From: Ectocarpus siliculosus | Taxonomy: Eukaryota; Sar; Phaeophyceae; Ectocarpales; Ectocarpaceae | Direction: 5' to 3' | Assembly (NCBI GenBank): GCA_000310025.1 | Contig: FN649003.1 | Coordinates: forward strand, 69,808 to 133,807 | DNA length: 64,000 nucleotides | Shown: positions 1 to 11,957 of the stretch, piece after piece | How the letters are laid out: each line of letters opens with the position of its first letter | Numbering within the stretch: the first letter of the stretch is position 1 | Made by a program: the position numbers and the translations under genes | The notes under the pieces: generated by a model | What the model was told of the DNA's origin: nothing | What the model saw: only the letters and a program-made list of their open reading frames with translations | Database searches by the model: none

Positions 1-184
1 CCTGCGGCGAGACGTATTTCTGTTTGAAGAGGGACGAGACTGACACACCGACACGATACCTAGTCGGGGAGGGGGGGAAGTACGCAGGTGCGACGGTATT
101 TTTGTACGCATAAGCACGTCCAGACATGTGTCTTATGCAAGACTCGAGCCCTGCAAAAATCGTGACTACGTGAAAAATTCGTGG

Positions 185-420
185 GTTTATTACGGTAACC
201 AGAAACTACGGATTGTTGCGGTAATGGCCGTGAAGTATGTGACGGAGTAGCTCGAACTACTCCGAAAAAAAACGATTGTACGGATTATTGGCAATCCCCC
301 CGAAGCGGAGCGTTGCCTCACTCATGCCATGGATTGGAGCGCAGTGGGTTTAACTGTTGCGGTCCGCCCCGCTCTGTAGAAAGCAAACGCTCTGTGAACA
401 TCTCTGCCGACTTCAAGAAC
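185..420. repeat. Dispersed repeat, copy 1
   Basis: This stretch aligns by eye with 22345-22600. Shared landmarks in the same order are a 'gtgacggag(t/c)agctcga' block, an A-run, 'cggagcg', 'ccgctc(t/cc)g' with 'gtagaaa', and 'cgctc(c/t)gtgaaca'. The copies have diverged by substitutions and small indels. No coding frame is shared, so it is most simply an old non-autonomous transposon or repeat fragment. The 120-185 flank may also belong to it. Confidence 0.5.
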
Positions 421-738
421 ATGTCGTCCAATGCCCCAAACCCTGCACGCCTACTCCGTTCGGTTCGGGACCCAAGGGGGTCACACTGCCTCCCACCACC
501 GCCTTTTACGTGAAACCCCCACCATGACCAGTATTGTGTACCACTTTCTTGCCGACATTGTAAAAGTCGAAGAAATAAACGGGGCGAACAGCAGTCATTT
601 TGGCGCCGGTTGACGTTGCTTTGCTACCTGAGCGCATGGCCCAAACGATAGTACCGTGACAAAAAACAATAAATACCAGGACCACCAAACCACGACGAGG
701 GCAGGACGCTTGTGGACTTACCAATCGTGAAATCCACA

Positions 739-1137
739 TCATTTAACGGTGGTTGACGAATGGAATAACAGCACATGGCGAGCTATATCACGAGCTGCGA
801 CCTCTGTTTTGCGACCAAATTGATGCACCATTCTTCGCTGAGCGTGCCTGTTGCAGAAGCCATGCCTGCTGCCGTCCATGCCGAAACCCGGACGCTTGCT
901 ACACCCTCGATGGCCGCACCTCTTGTCAACGTTGACCATACCCTGCTTGCGGTGCTTCGGGCAGAACTTGGCCTTCTTGCGGGGAGCTTTGCCATACGAT
1001 GGCGGTGTTGTGCAGCCGGTCTCCTGGCAGCACCGACGTTGATCCTGTCCATTGCGTCCGGCCATCGCAGGCGTTGACTGCGGAAACGAACGGTTCAAAC
1101 CATTTCCGACCAGAATCCACAATCCAGTGTTAATCAC
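739..1137 (-). CDS. EsV-1-7 repeat protein (short, two repeats)
   Basis: The frame encodes up to 132 residues with two EsV-1-7-type Cys/His repeats. The first reads C-x4-C-x16-C-x2-H followed by a GMVNV motif, and the second C-x4-C-x15-C-x2-H. EsV-1-7 repeats were named from a gene of the Ectocarpus virus EsV-1 and occur in large families in brown algae; one member, IMMEDIATE UPRIGHT, is a developmental regulator. The biochemical role of the repeat is not established; zinc binding is likely from the Cys/His pattern. A start at 1137 is possible, but the methionine at about 1065 (MAGRNGQ), just before the first repeat, is a reasonable alternative. The segment after the repeats (GRKTEVAAR) matches the tail of the decayed paralogue at about 16.05 kb, including in non-coding bases downstream. 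Upstream exons may be missing. It is short for the family and could be a remnant. Confidence 0.6.
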   Translation of the reverse strand: MINTGLWILVGNGLNRSFPQSTPAMAGRNGQDQRRCCQETGCTTPPSYGKAPRKKAKFCPKHRKQGMVNVDKRCGHRGCSKRPGFGMDGSRHGFCNRHAQRRMVHQFGRKTEVAARDIARHVLLFHSSTTVK

Positions 1138-1139
1138 GT

Positions 1140-4100
1140 CTCACTCTGAGTAAGCTTGCGAGCGATATCGACCATTAGCAAGCGAATATCAAACGCAAAA
1201 AGGTAGAACCAGATATGTTGCCCTGTCTCCTTACTACCGTACATTTCTCAGACCTGTAATGAAAAGGCGATTTCTCGGGATGGCGCTAGCCCTTGGTTTT
1301 CCACCACCAATGCCAAAAATACCGTGCTTCGTCCAAGTCACGCGTCCCATCGCCCAAACTAGAGAGAGCCCGTTAAATGGTGTGTTGGCGTCCTACGTGA
1401 GAACCACAATGAAACAACTGACTGGCTGTTATTATCCTGCTTTGGGGCCAGCTAGTATAGTTGTATTCGTTTCCTGACCCAACCTGTCCACCGTACGTCA
1501 TGCGTTCTTTCAAACTCGCCGGGAAAATGGTCGCATCGAATTTGTGTGCGACCCGGCCTCCCTTCTCCAATTCCACTCGAAGCATACATTGATTGCTCTG
1601 TTCAATTTTGTCTGTACAGTACAACGTGTGTGTTCGCATGGACCGACGGCCGCTCGAAATGAGATACAGACGTGGCTTCGTGCTGCGAGTCCGGCATCAG
1701 GTAGAGCGGCCATCGTCCACCGTAGACGGGGGCAATGTGATTTCAAGCACGTTGTCATGTGGCTTCTTGGGGCACGCTCACCATAGGAATCAACCTGAAA
1801 TCGTGATCCTTCAACCTGCTGCTGGCATGGAGAAGTTTCTCGGCTACGAGCAGTCAAACGAGTGCTACTCTTAACCATGTTTGCATGTACCTCCATCACG
1901 ATCTACCCAAGCACACTCAACTTCCAAGCATTCAAACTAGTTGCGTACGCCGCCCAAACCAACGCCAACATAAAACGGAAATACACACCAGAGCTGCCAG
2001 CGTGGAAATAAATTCTCTGAATTGTTGCATGGATGCTACCAGCCGTGCATTACTGTCTAGCAGGCAGCCACCTGCCGAGCTTATGCATGCCACCCCACTA
2101 CCCTAGCATTGTCACCGATCAGTGTCATCAGAAACGAGAATGCTTGAGTGAAGTGCTTAACCAAGCTAGCACTGCATGCACAGAGGAACCGCACCACGAC
2201 TAAACGTTGACATGATAGACTGGAGGACCAAATACTCAATGAAACTCACCGTCTTAGGTGCTGCCGCCCCCCCACCGCCCCCGCTTCCGTTCTCTGCTCC
2301 CGGCTTGGAGGCCTTCCGTGGGCGCTTGGATGGCTCTCTTGTAGGACTGACAATCGAGTACGAAATTTAACGCGGGCGAGGGCCAACAACAAACCGGGGG
2401 ATAAAACCCACAGGTCATTGTACAAGTGCAATCGAGCTAGAACACCTTATGTTCGGAGGTTGTGCTACGTGTCGTTCTCCATTCACTTGCTTCGGTCCGG
2501 TCCAAACGGACTGCGTGTAGATATGAGGTTCTGCCATATTTTGTGTGCCGCCTCACACGATCAGGGATACGGGTTTAGCCACGATCTACGATGATGACGA
2601 TACCGAAACCTAAGAAACTGCACCGAGATCGCGTTTCAATTGAGATGTCGCGTCGATGTCGAGAAATCAGCTGCCCAAGGGTTGCCATGAGTCGTCTGAA
2701 AAAACGGGAGGGGAATATGTTGGACGGCATAGAAGATAGTGAACCCAGGCGTCGGACTCAAGTGTTATTGAGAAACCATCGACCGGGTTGCGCGCAGCCG
2801 CTGATTAATGCCTAGACGCAGCGCTCAGCTGAGCAACAATCGCTGAAACACTTTCGAATATGCGGGTTCCTGTGAGGCATGTTTGTATGATATTTTGTAC
2901 GGCACAGAGCAGATAGCATCATACAGAGACCACCACGAGTTTCAGAAATCGCATCCGACACCACACACATAGGGATACCGGCTGACAGGCGCCGATTGTG
3001 TGTCAATAAGTGGTCCATGTGCGTGTTCCCCTAACGTAAGGTCCCACAGACGAACGTCAAAAGCTGAACAACGTCCCGGGTCTGTTTTCACCACTCACTG
3101 GTTGGGCTCTACGATGTAATATTTTCCGGGGTGTTGCAGCGACCTCATCACCTCATCCCCAGAGTGTGCCAACGGCGACTACGGACACTCTCTGGTTCAC
3201 TTGGGTGCGCGCAATGAGCGTGTCGGCGTAATTTAATTGTACTCTCGAGCGATGGGGGCAAAGTGCTCTTGGTTCCGCAGTCTCTGGTGTTGGCTGCTAT
3301 AGGTTTGTGTCAACGTTTGTATCAGCTTGGGGCAGAGACAACGCGTTTCATTACCTTGAGTGTTGGACACAAGAGGTTATGGGTAGAGGTCCGAGTGATC
3401 GTTCAGGTGATCAGAACAACAACAGCCGCGGGCAACAACAGAACAACAACAAACCAGGTGCAGTCCCCCATCTCCAATGATACTGTACCAACCCAGTAAG
3501 AACGAGAAGGGAGGGATCTAAGAACCGTAGGTTGACAAAAGGCAGCAGGGGATTTGCCTTGGGGGGGCACATAGTCCGAGAAATATGGAACGAAGGAAAC
3601 GACTTATGAAAACGAGCGCGTTACGGCCACCCAGGGAACAAAAAAACGTGCACGCGCACAACAAGGGCGCGCCCCGTCGGCTGTGTATTGACTGAGCTGA
3701 TTGCCATACTTCGTCCGCACCAAGCAGCTCCTCAACCAAGAGGAAACCCTAGAGCGCTATCTGGTCTGCGGGCTCCGATGACCATGTCAATGGCACGCAG
3801 CCTGCGTTACACACAGACGAGAACGAGTTCTACCATGCACCCGCAACTCCCACGAGTGTAGTCCATAGCAGGTTGCTGCGTCTGTACCGCAGCGGCAGGC
3901 TGGTGTATAGGTGTATGGCGGTGTGTGCGCTGTCACCACACATATATAGAGTTGCGAGATGCGATTTGTACAGGGTGCTTCGTATCGTGTTCCGAGATGT
4001 GAGAATTCTTTCCCCACCTGAGAATGATCGCGTTTTCCTCTGGTGCATTTCGAACGGAGGTGCTACATGTTGCAGTCTAAAACGAGGTAGCCCCCTGTAC

Positions 4101-4290
4101 GAGATAGCCGACACGCCGCTTTGCAGGCTGTACAAAGTTATGGCGGAAGTCGACACAATGAGGAAACAAACTTGCCTAGACGCGAGTCCAAATATGTCGG
4201 TTGTAACATTTTGGGAAATGAAGTGATACTGGTTTTAGCTAAATAGTAGAAACAACACAGAAGAGTACAACGTTTGATTGACTCTTGACA
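1140..4290. other. No recognisable gene
   Basis: I see no family-level protein match, conserved exon pair or long frame with biased codon use here. The longest frame (3873-4226, plus, 117 codons) is rich in Arg/Cys/Leu and looks random. In the paralogous segment near 17.1-17.3 kb the EsV-1-7 and unknown genes are almost adjacent, so this interval was either inserted here or lost from the other copy. Confidence 0.4.
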
Positions 4291-4945
4291 CAATTACAAG
4301 TATTTCACAGTACTACCGTTCACCTTTCAGCGTAGTTGGGTCGCCTTCTGCCACTTGCGCGGACGCTGTACCGGCGGGGGGGGTTGGCCGTACCCCCGAT
4401 CGTACGCTTGCCTCGCCTTGCCTGAGGGACTCATACGAAAAGTGAAAAAGATACGCTTGCCTCGTTGATGACGAAAATACCGTATCTGAACGACGACCTT
4501 GATGCTTGACCCAAAAATTCGAAACCCACCTAAACAACAAGAACTACATCCAGCTTTTCCAGCATCTGATCATACAAAGGTTGCCGTATCAACACCGTTG
4601 GTTGGTGCGGAACGGGCAAACTGTTATTTATCCCTGAGTACCGAGACAATCCCCAGACAGTCACAAACAATCAAATTCAAGCAGCTGAGCGAACCCTCTC
4701 CAAGCGGTGTATCGGGTTCAACGGAATGAACAAAACGAGGGACGTCGGGTAGCACAGAGTTGGCCATCGTTGTATCGAGGAAATACGCCGCATTCAACGC
4801 CGGTCGTGCCGACGATGGTACAAGTCGGTAAGAGTCGGCACTTGAGCATAATTCGTCCTGTCTGGTAGCGGTTTTTGGTGGTGCGACAAACGATAAATTT
4901 TTCTACTTCACATATAGATACGCAATGTCGTGAGAACTAGCCTAC

Positions 4946-7030
4946 CTCATCTTCGTGCAGCCCTTCCAGTTCATGGTGCCCCATCTCTTTCTGGCCGTCC
5001 TCCTCGCCGCGCTCTTTCTCCTCTTCCATTTGTTCTCCAACACCATTCCCAGGAGCGGTCTGCCAACAACATCATTCCACAAAAAGGCGGCAACATTTTG
5101 TGTGCTACCAAAAAGGTGAGATACTACGTGCCCCAAATCTGGGGAGTACACGGAAAGTCAATACATTTTGCATGGCAAAACTCGATTCTCGAAAACCTTC
5201 ACAGGGCTGCAACCGCTGTAACGGCTGCGTGCGACACGTCAAACAGGGGCGGCCTGGATCAGCAACTCCTCCGTCATGGCCAAGTAGGTGGCGATAGAGC
5301 GACAGAGAGCCGCTACGACCTACTTCGAAGCACATCAAACACGAATCAAAAACATTCTGACAGTCGTAAGCCGGTGTGAGTGGTAGCACGTCTTGCGCCA
5401 AACGGGCACCAACGGACTTGTACTATTCGGTGATACAGTTGTTGATGTTGTGGTCGTCTCGGTGTTGTTGTTGCCCCTCTACTGCAGTCACCTTCGTGCG
5501 TTGGGACACCATCGTAGTCAATACCATGAACTCCAGATGAAGCTTCGCATTCGCAAATCAGCACCGTGGAGACTTTGAGCAGGTACGTTGGTCGTCGAGA
5601 CAACCAGCGAAACTCTAGCCCGAATCGAAATGAATCCACATAATGACAACAGCGCTAGACCCTGAGATACCTACCTCGGCTTCCTCTTGCCTCTCCTGAT
5701 CAGTGCTTGCAACATCTGGAACTACATCGCCGTAGGGTGATGATCGGTTTTCCTCTCCTGCAAGTTCGGTGTCCTGTAGTGTGTTCTGCTCCTCCTTATC
5801 CTCTTCTGACATGTCTGACTCGCAGGTCTTCACGGGGAAGTACGGCAGGTGCGAACGGGATCAACACGAGAGAAAAGAGGAGTGATTCAGGCAGCAGGCC
5901 TGTGAGGATTTTCCACGCTTTGTGCCCCGATTCCCTTGCCATTCGTGAGTGGAACATGAGGGATGCCGAGCTATGCGACAATACATGCGGCCGAACTGTC
6001 CCATCTTCTGCATTGGCAGGCAAGGCTCACCTTGACGGCCACCGAAAAATCGCCGATCTCAGGTTCCGAACCAGCAGGTGAAATCGAGCCTGTTTGCCGC
6101 ATGACACGTTTTGCCGAAAGTAAGGCACCGTACTTCGAATGTGGTGGAGGTTCGAAAAGAGATCACATGTAGGTGGCACGACAGAAGCAGCGGGCAGCAT
6201 AGAGCATGGATGGTCATCACCAGTGGACCGTCGACGACCTCCCCTACCCTCTCGTCCGTTTGCCGTCCCCATTCTTACCAGAATCGTTGCTTCCGCTAAT
6301 GTCCCCACTTGACATTCTCCTGAACGAGGTCAACGAATCAACATGAACAGTTATTTAAGAGGTACAATGGGCAAACAAAGAGCAGGGCAGGGGACGCGCG
6401 CCGTGAGCTCATTACCCCAGTGGCAAATCTTTGGAAAACCTTGTCGTAGCCATCGAAACACACTTCAAACGCTCTGCACGAAAAATCGACAAGCGTAGAT
6501 AAAAGCGGACAGCCGTGTAGTGCAGTACGAACGAACACCAAGCGTTCTGCAGCTCAAACGGGTTAGTAAATTATGTACCTGTCCCTAAAGACCGGCAGGT
6601 CCATTTCCACTTTTATGGCCGCTGTTGCTGCAGCTTTGGCCGCCTCTGTTGCCTCGACTGACGCCTTTGCTGTTGCTGATGTTGCGGCAGCGGCTGCCTG
6701 TGCTGCTTGTGCTGCCGACATCGTCGCCGCCGCAGCTGTGTTGGCCGCCACCTCTGCTGCCTGGGCCGCCTTCAGCACCGTCAGTGCCGCCGTTTTCGCC
6801 ATGCTCGCTGCTTGTGACACCCGTCTTGCAGTTGCTTGAGACAGAGACAGGGTACCAACGCCGGTCGTGCGAGCCACGATATCTTCATTGACGGCCTGAA
6901 GGCTGGAAAACGCGAGTCTAAGATTCTCTGAAGTGTCTGCCAGTCGTTCTCTGGCCGTCGCCATATCGCGTGGCGCTGCCTGTGGCGAAGGCGATGCAGA
7001 GGGACGGGGTTGTAACCATTGCTTGGACAT
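4946..7030 (-). pseudogene. Alanine-rich/acidic protein of unknown function, copy A (possibly damaged)
   Basis: Exons match copy B (17992-19921) in order, splice site and phase. Exon 1 is 7030-6579 (ATG start, 150 codons plus 2 nt), exon 2 6319-6279 (41 nt, the same length as in B), exon 3 6089-6031, an exon-4 equivalent about 5895-5675, and an acidic exon 5059-4946 (38 codons, phase 0 at both ends). Exon 1 encodes a polar start, a predicted helix (ERLADTSENLRLAF) and a long Ala/Thr-rich stretch. Exon 4 encodes a hydrophobic segment followed by a VKTCESDM motif and a Glu/Asp-rich tail. Relative to copy B, exon 4 lacks two bases between the hydrophobic segment and VKTCESDM, putting them in different frames, and no phase-0 acceptor rescues the full exon. 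Either this copy is a young pseudogene or it splices in after the lesion. Function is unknown; a membrane-anchored coiled-coil protein is a guess. Homology with copy B continues downstream to about 4300. Confidence 0.5.
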
Positions 7031-7109
7031 GCTTCTATCGCCAAGGTGCCTAGGTCGATAGCGCGGGTACTACTAGTGTTTGCCACACGTAGGCCGAGTA
7101 ACTGGTGGG

Positions 7110-8640
7110 TCTAGAGAGAGAGGCCGGCCCTACGCAGACCAGAGAAATTGTCGTTTCCACGGGGGGGGAGTGTTCATGGAATGGGGGCCGTCACAACTTC
7201 GGCTCGTGTGGCGAGGGAAAGAAGTCTTCGATAATGGCTCAAACCAATCCTGAATTCGCCTCCTGTTCTCGCGCAATATGTCGAATCTGCCGGTACACGA
7301 CGACATTCACAATAACACGAACATTTTGTACCAAACGATGAACGCCTGCCGACATTGAGTAAATTGTCGGTGGAACTCTGTTGGCATAGTGCTGGCGAGG
7401 TGTGTGACCCACGTTCGGCCCTTGTTTCTCAGGGTGCCGTCATGAAACCAACTAGAGAGCACTGAGGCGTCCAACATACCTTCGCATGCGTTCGGAAAAT
7501 AGCGCGAGTGCTTGCGCGTTGCAGATGGTAGCAGCATGAGTGTGCTCGGGAGACATCGTTCGTCCGGTATGCTGAAAGAACGCGAGTGTTCATCACAACC
7601 TGAAGGCCCTTCGCCTCTTGGACAACAAAGCAAACCAACACGACAGGTTAGAGATCTTCCTGAAAGAAGCATCGGACGGCGCCAGGTGTACTCAGGGCCT
7701 GCCCTGGCCTTCCAGGTATTCCGTGCTGCACGGGAGGGGACGGGTGATTCGAGGGATCGTTGTTTTCCCTTTTTGTGAGCTCTACAGAGGCACAAGCTTG
7801 CTCCATAGGGTGATGTCCGCCACATATGGTGGGTTTAGTCTTGGGTAGTTCCCATCATGCAGAGGAGGATAGCGGTTCCGGGTCCGACCGCTGTGAGCCA
7901 GTTTCAGTTGCCTTACATCGGGCAACCGCCTTCTTCAAACCGCCTTACCCCGGGTCTCAACAGCAGTGTACAACGATCAAGGGTACGGGTATGCACACTT
8001 TTGTGGTATTTTTGGCTGTGACCTGTACTGCAAATCTCCTCTGGGAAGCAGCAGCACTGGTGCACTGACATGGTTGACTACGCCATGATTTCGCCGGTGA
8101 GGCTCTACTCTAGAAAAACCAGGTCTAAGACATAATGTATGTGCATTGTGCCGGTTGCCCCGGCAGTCTAGTTGGTATCCTCGCAACCCTCTAGTGGCAA
8201 GGCCAGAGGTTCGAAAAATCCGCGTAAGCGAGAGTTTCTTCAAAGTGATTTGTTGTTCTCTCGCTTCCGTTCCTGAATGTGGAAAGCACTAGGTTGTGCG
8301 TACACTCTGGGGGCAAGAGAGTGCTGCACTCTTCTCGCGGTAAGCACCGCAGGAGGGGAGGGTAGGGAGCCTCACAGAGAGGAACCCTTCTGTGTGACCA
8401 CGGATTGTCCCCAACCCGGCAGGTGAGCGTTGCAGCTGCAGTGGTCCCGATATATCGCGGTGTACATATGCGTATTGAGACGCAAAGCTACCGCGTAATA
8501 TCGGGACCCGCGCTCTGGGAGAAGGTCCCTGAATAGTAATTCAGTATCTAGCAGGCTAGGTTGTTGTGCCAAGGAATTGCTTACGCGATACCAGCATGTC
8601 AAGAACCGCGCTATTTCTGGACCGCGATGTAAATTGGGAT
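7110..8640. other. No recognisable gene
   Basis: Similarity to the second duplicated segment ends near 7110. The longest frame (7307-7825, minus, 172 codons) has no recognisable motif, and overlapping frames on the other strand are nearly as long, so I do not call it. Nothing else is supported. Confidence 0.35.
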
Positions 8641-9080
8641 TCACGACTACAACCACGACTAGCAACGACCACGGGGCGGGAGGGGTGCAACAGACGGACG
8701 AGACGGCGAGGGAAGAAAGTACACAAGAAGAGGCGGACCGAGTGGGGCGACATGCTGTGCCAAATTGAACCCCCTCACTGACTAATCCCCTACCCCCGTC
8801 ACTGCACCATCGCACCAACCCCCAACGAGCGATGACATGCCTTTGCTGTCTCGGGTAGCCCGTTCGTATACCGCTACGGTAGTTGCTCTGGCGTGTCTTT
8901 CTCGTTGTCGTTCTCTCTTTTCCTCCTGCTGCTTCCTCTTTCTCTTCAAATTATTTTTATTTCTATTTTTCTCTTTGCTCCAGGCACGGTTACGTTGCAT
9001 AACGTGTGAGGGTGCTGGACTATCTGTCGTTTGACCTGCGGGCCCTTCTGGTCCATTTTATTGTAGTATACTGTTTGTTG
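8640..9080 (+). mobile_element. 5'-truncated LINE 3' end
   Basis: Bases 8660-8830 correspond to the reverse complement of about 31350-31570, the end of the LINE reading frame and start of its 3' UTR. Shared coding landmarks are a GAGG-Q-(E)TDETARE motif, a following ADRV(G/A)R, and the stop. After the stop both copies share 'caccat(c/t)gcaccaaccccc' and then a pyrimidine-rich 3' UTR. Only the 3' end is present, as expected from aborted target-primed reverse transcription. Its right border is unclear, near 9070. Confidence 0.6.
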
Positions 9081-9974
9081 GCAATAGCTTTTATTGCAGA
9101 GCGGCCCGGTAGGGGTGTTTTTTGTTTAAAAAGAAAATGCTGTTTTGAAGGGATCGTGATGTACGTATGTATGCGCGAAAAAACGCAAAAAATGACTGAG
9201 GGGGAAAAAGGGGGGCATGCATGTCTGTCTCTCTGTCTGTGACCAAGCTCGATAAATACCCAGCAGACTGGAGCCCATGTCACCATCTAGGCACCAAATT
9301 CCAATCTAAGAATTGCGCTCAACAAGTAATATCTTGCCCGAGCTTTCCTAACTGCTACCTTTTCAATCCGTAGTCGGTGCGTCGAGTTACGAAGGCATCT
9401 GCGCCGAACTTGAAGTTGGGAAGCGGGCGTCCCCGCCCAAAAACCGAGGCAGGCGTGTTTTTTTTTGCTGCTGCAGTTGCGTGCTCAGCAGCTACTGCCG
9501 CTGCTGTGGCAAGACACACTCTACACAGAGGCAGGGGACATGGACAAAGGGGGCGGGACACACACACACACCACCGGGAGAGCGAGGCGTGAGGAGAGAT
9601 GAAGACGCGTTTTGTTGTGTTGGTGTGCGTTTTGACCAGCAGCAGCAGCAGCAGAAGCGTTTTGTTGTCATGAGCGAGAGAAAGGACAGAGAAGAGGCAC
9701 ACCAACACGCTGCCAGACACCGCCATTGATGATGCATGCATTGCTGCAAACCTCGGTATACTTCTGTGCGAGGGCCTAGCGTGCCACCTGTGCCACCTGT
9801 GCCTTCCGTGCACGTATGTTGTCTGGTCACCCGTCACACGCTTTTGAGCTGCCCCGGATCAAAGCTCGAAGCTATAACCAGAGAGAGGAAAAAATAGTTT
9901 TTTTTTTGCGCTAGCTGATGATAACATGCCCTCTTTTAGCTGATGATGAACACCACCAGAATGGTGTGCCGCCC

Positions 9975-10100
9975 CCCCTACTGGGGGCAGTTGGCTCCTG
10001 ACCACGGAAGGCTTCCGCGTCAGTTGGAGCAGTACGGACAATAGAAGATACTGAGTGGAGACGGGAACGGGTTTTTAATGTGAAGACAACAACAACAACA
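9975..10100 (+). repeat. Dispersed repeat tail, copy 1
   Basis: This block ('gggggcagttgg', 'gaccacgg', 'gaaggc(t/g)tccgcg', 'agttgga', 'agtacgg', 'tactgagtgga', 'gggtttttaatgtgaagaca') is found again at 49115-49240 in the same orientation and at 30745-30870 in the opposite one. All three copies end with 'tgaagacaac', running into an AAC-rich simple repeat here and at 30.7 kb. It is likely the terminus of a transposable element. Confidence 0.55.
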
Positions 10101-10146
10101 ACAACAATAACAACAACAACGACGACGACGACGACGACGACGACGA
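10086..10146. repeat. Compound microsatellite (AAC)n(GAC)n
   Basis: A run of about ten AAC units passes into about nine GAC/ACG units. It abuts the end of the dispersed repeat just upstream, suggesting it grew from the A-rich or AAC tail of that element. Confidence 0.9.
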
Positions 10147-10259
10147 TATCTTGCTGTTGTGGACTACAGCAGCCCTGTACAGGAGTACGAGGCGATGAAA
10201 AAAATGTATTTAGATGCTACAGTAGTGCAACCCGGCACCTCCCAGATGTTTGCACAAGA

Positions 10260-10640
10260 CTGAGGCTCACCAAGAAAGGTGGAGAGGGAGGCATGGCAGG
10301 GGTCGGGGTTCCGACTGCTCGTCCTCGATCTACCGGAGAACACCACGCCCAGACACCCCGTTGGTTAGGTTTGTGAAGAGCAGGTCATGCGCTTGCTTGG
10401 GAACCACGTATGCCACAACAATCGACCGGTGTGTGAGACCAGACGTCGTCCCTTTTGCGGGGGCGCGGTGGCTGTTTCCTCCGAAAGGTCCGGGCGTCCG
10501 GGCTCTTGAAAAAGGGGCCAAAGAGGAGAGAGAAGGGAAAGAGGCGTATGAGCAAAACACGCCTCCTGGGGTGCTGGGTGGAATGTTGACCTCGGCCAAT
10601 CAGTGTCTGGTATCCCGGCTCGTCAGGTGTCAGGTGTCAG
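10260..10640. repeat. Dispersed repeat shared with 22.8-23.3 kb
   Basis: Shared blocks in the same order are 'ctcaccaagaaaggtgga' (compare 'ccaccaagaaagatgga' at 22778), 'ggaaccacg(t/a)atgcc', and 'ggaatgttgacctcggccaa' followed by 'tca...tgtctggtatcc' (compare 23270-23310). A 225-codon frame at 10250-10927 runs through it and into the CT repeat at 10810-10835; the frame is not conserved in the second copy, so I do not call a gene. Confidence 0.5.
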
Positions 10641-11021
10641 GTGTCAGCCGTGCGAGAGTGCCTGAGTTGTCGCCACGTTGCGGTGATTCTTTCTACCTTA
10701 GAGCACCTCCGTATCAACTCAATGACACGTGCCAAAATTCAGCGACCTGGGTGCGGGAACTGACTTTGATTCGTTTCTTCGTCCTTTTTCGCCCCTTCAT
10801 AAGTGGTCCTCTCTCTCTCTCTCTCTCTCTCTCTCCTTGGAACCAAAAGCGCTTACTACAGTACTTCAAATCGTACATCTCAGAGCACAATCGCAACGGC
10901 ACATATATACGCACTGACCCTACCTAGGCAACTCGGAGACAGTGACACGGCTTCCTTCCGTGTCTGCAGTACTACCGAGGGATAGGTGGACTACGACCGA
11001 CCATCCATGCGTGCACAGTAA

Positions 11022-11957
11022 TATAGAGGGAATCCACGTGTTGTTGAAATGACGTGAAAGATTGACATTTCAGGAAGTTTTGACGTGAAGAGGTTGCGCC
11101 GCTTTTTTGGGGGCAAACTCTGACGGCGAAATTTTTGTGAGGAAGCGTCAAAATTAAATTTCACCCAAAGATAAAACGACGCGAAAAGATTGACGCTTCA
11201 AACATCGCCAGACTGTGGCTCACACACGCTTGCTCTGCTGCGGTCTGCTGTGCGCGGTCAGCAGCGAACACATTGGCCATGCCTATACTGATTGCTCCTA
11301 GCGGTCCTGCACCCACGCGTCTCGGCAGTTCTCACGGCGGCCAAGTGGCCAGACGCGCGTGTTCGGCGCGCGCGTTCGGTAGATGCGCCGTCGCGATTGC
11401 GCACGGGCTTTCAGCAGCAAAAAGGGGCATAGGCAGGGGAGTGATTGGGGGAGTCTCGCCCACGAAGGCAGCACATGGAGAGGAGTAAGGGAGGGTACAC
11501 GGACTTTGCCAGTCAGTAGGTGCATTTCGCCCGCCCCCTCACGGGGTTCGGTGCTCTGCTGCCGCAGTGACATCGGTATATACACAGCAGTGCAGCGAGC
11601 AGCTGCCTTACTCATCAGCAACGAACGGCAGTTTGACGCCTGGGAAGTCGCAGTTTGACGCCTGGGAAAAGTCGCCGCGGCAAAGGAGGGAAGGTCGGCG
11701 GGATGAGGCGAAGGGGTACACCTAGTCTCCTGGGAGCCTGGGGGTGTGAGTCTTCGCTTCGGAATGTCGACCCTGGGTGGCAGCCCGAACCAACCTTGAA
11801 CTCTACCTCCACCATTTATTTTTTTTCACCTCTCACGTGTCAACGGGCACACGCGGTGCGAATTTTTTCCCGTCAAAACCCTCAACCGTCACTTTATGTT
11901 GGCGTCAATCCTCAAAGGTCAAAATTCCGCGTCAATCCATAGTGGATACCCTATAAT
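11022..11957. mobile_element. Non-autonomous DNA element with inverted ends
   Basis: The left end reads 'atatagagggaatccac' and the reverse complement of the right end 'attatagggtatccac', followed inwards on both sides by repeated TTGACG/TGACG motifs (for example 11054-11095, 11190-11203, and in reverse at 11866-11935). Imperfect terminal inverted repeats plus subterminal motifs are typical of non-autonomous DNA transposons. The interior has no transposase frame. I could not fix a target duplication, so the superfamily is open. Confidence 0.45.

Noticed and set aside
6573-6891. Plus-strand Ala/Leu-rich frames
   Set aside because: They mirror the GC-rich alanine codons of the minus-strand exon 6579-7030, which is conserved in the paralogue.
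7307-7825. 172-codon minus-strand frame with a retroelement flavour
   Set aside because: No RT, integrase, protease or gag motif can be identified; overlapping frames are also open.
10250-10927. 225-codon plus-strand frame
   Set aside because: It runs through a dispersed repeat and a CT microsatellite and is not preserved in the second repeat copy.
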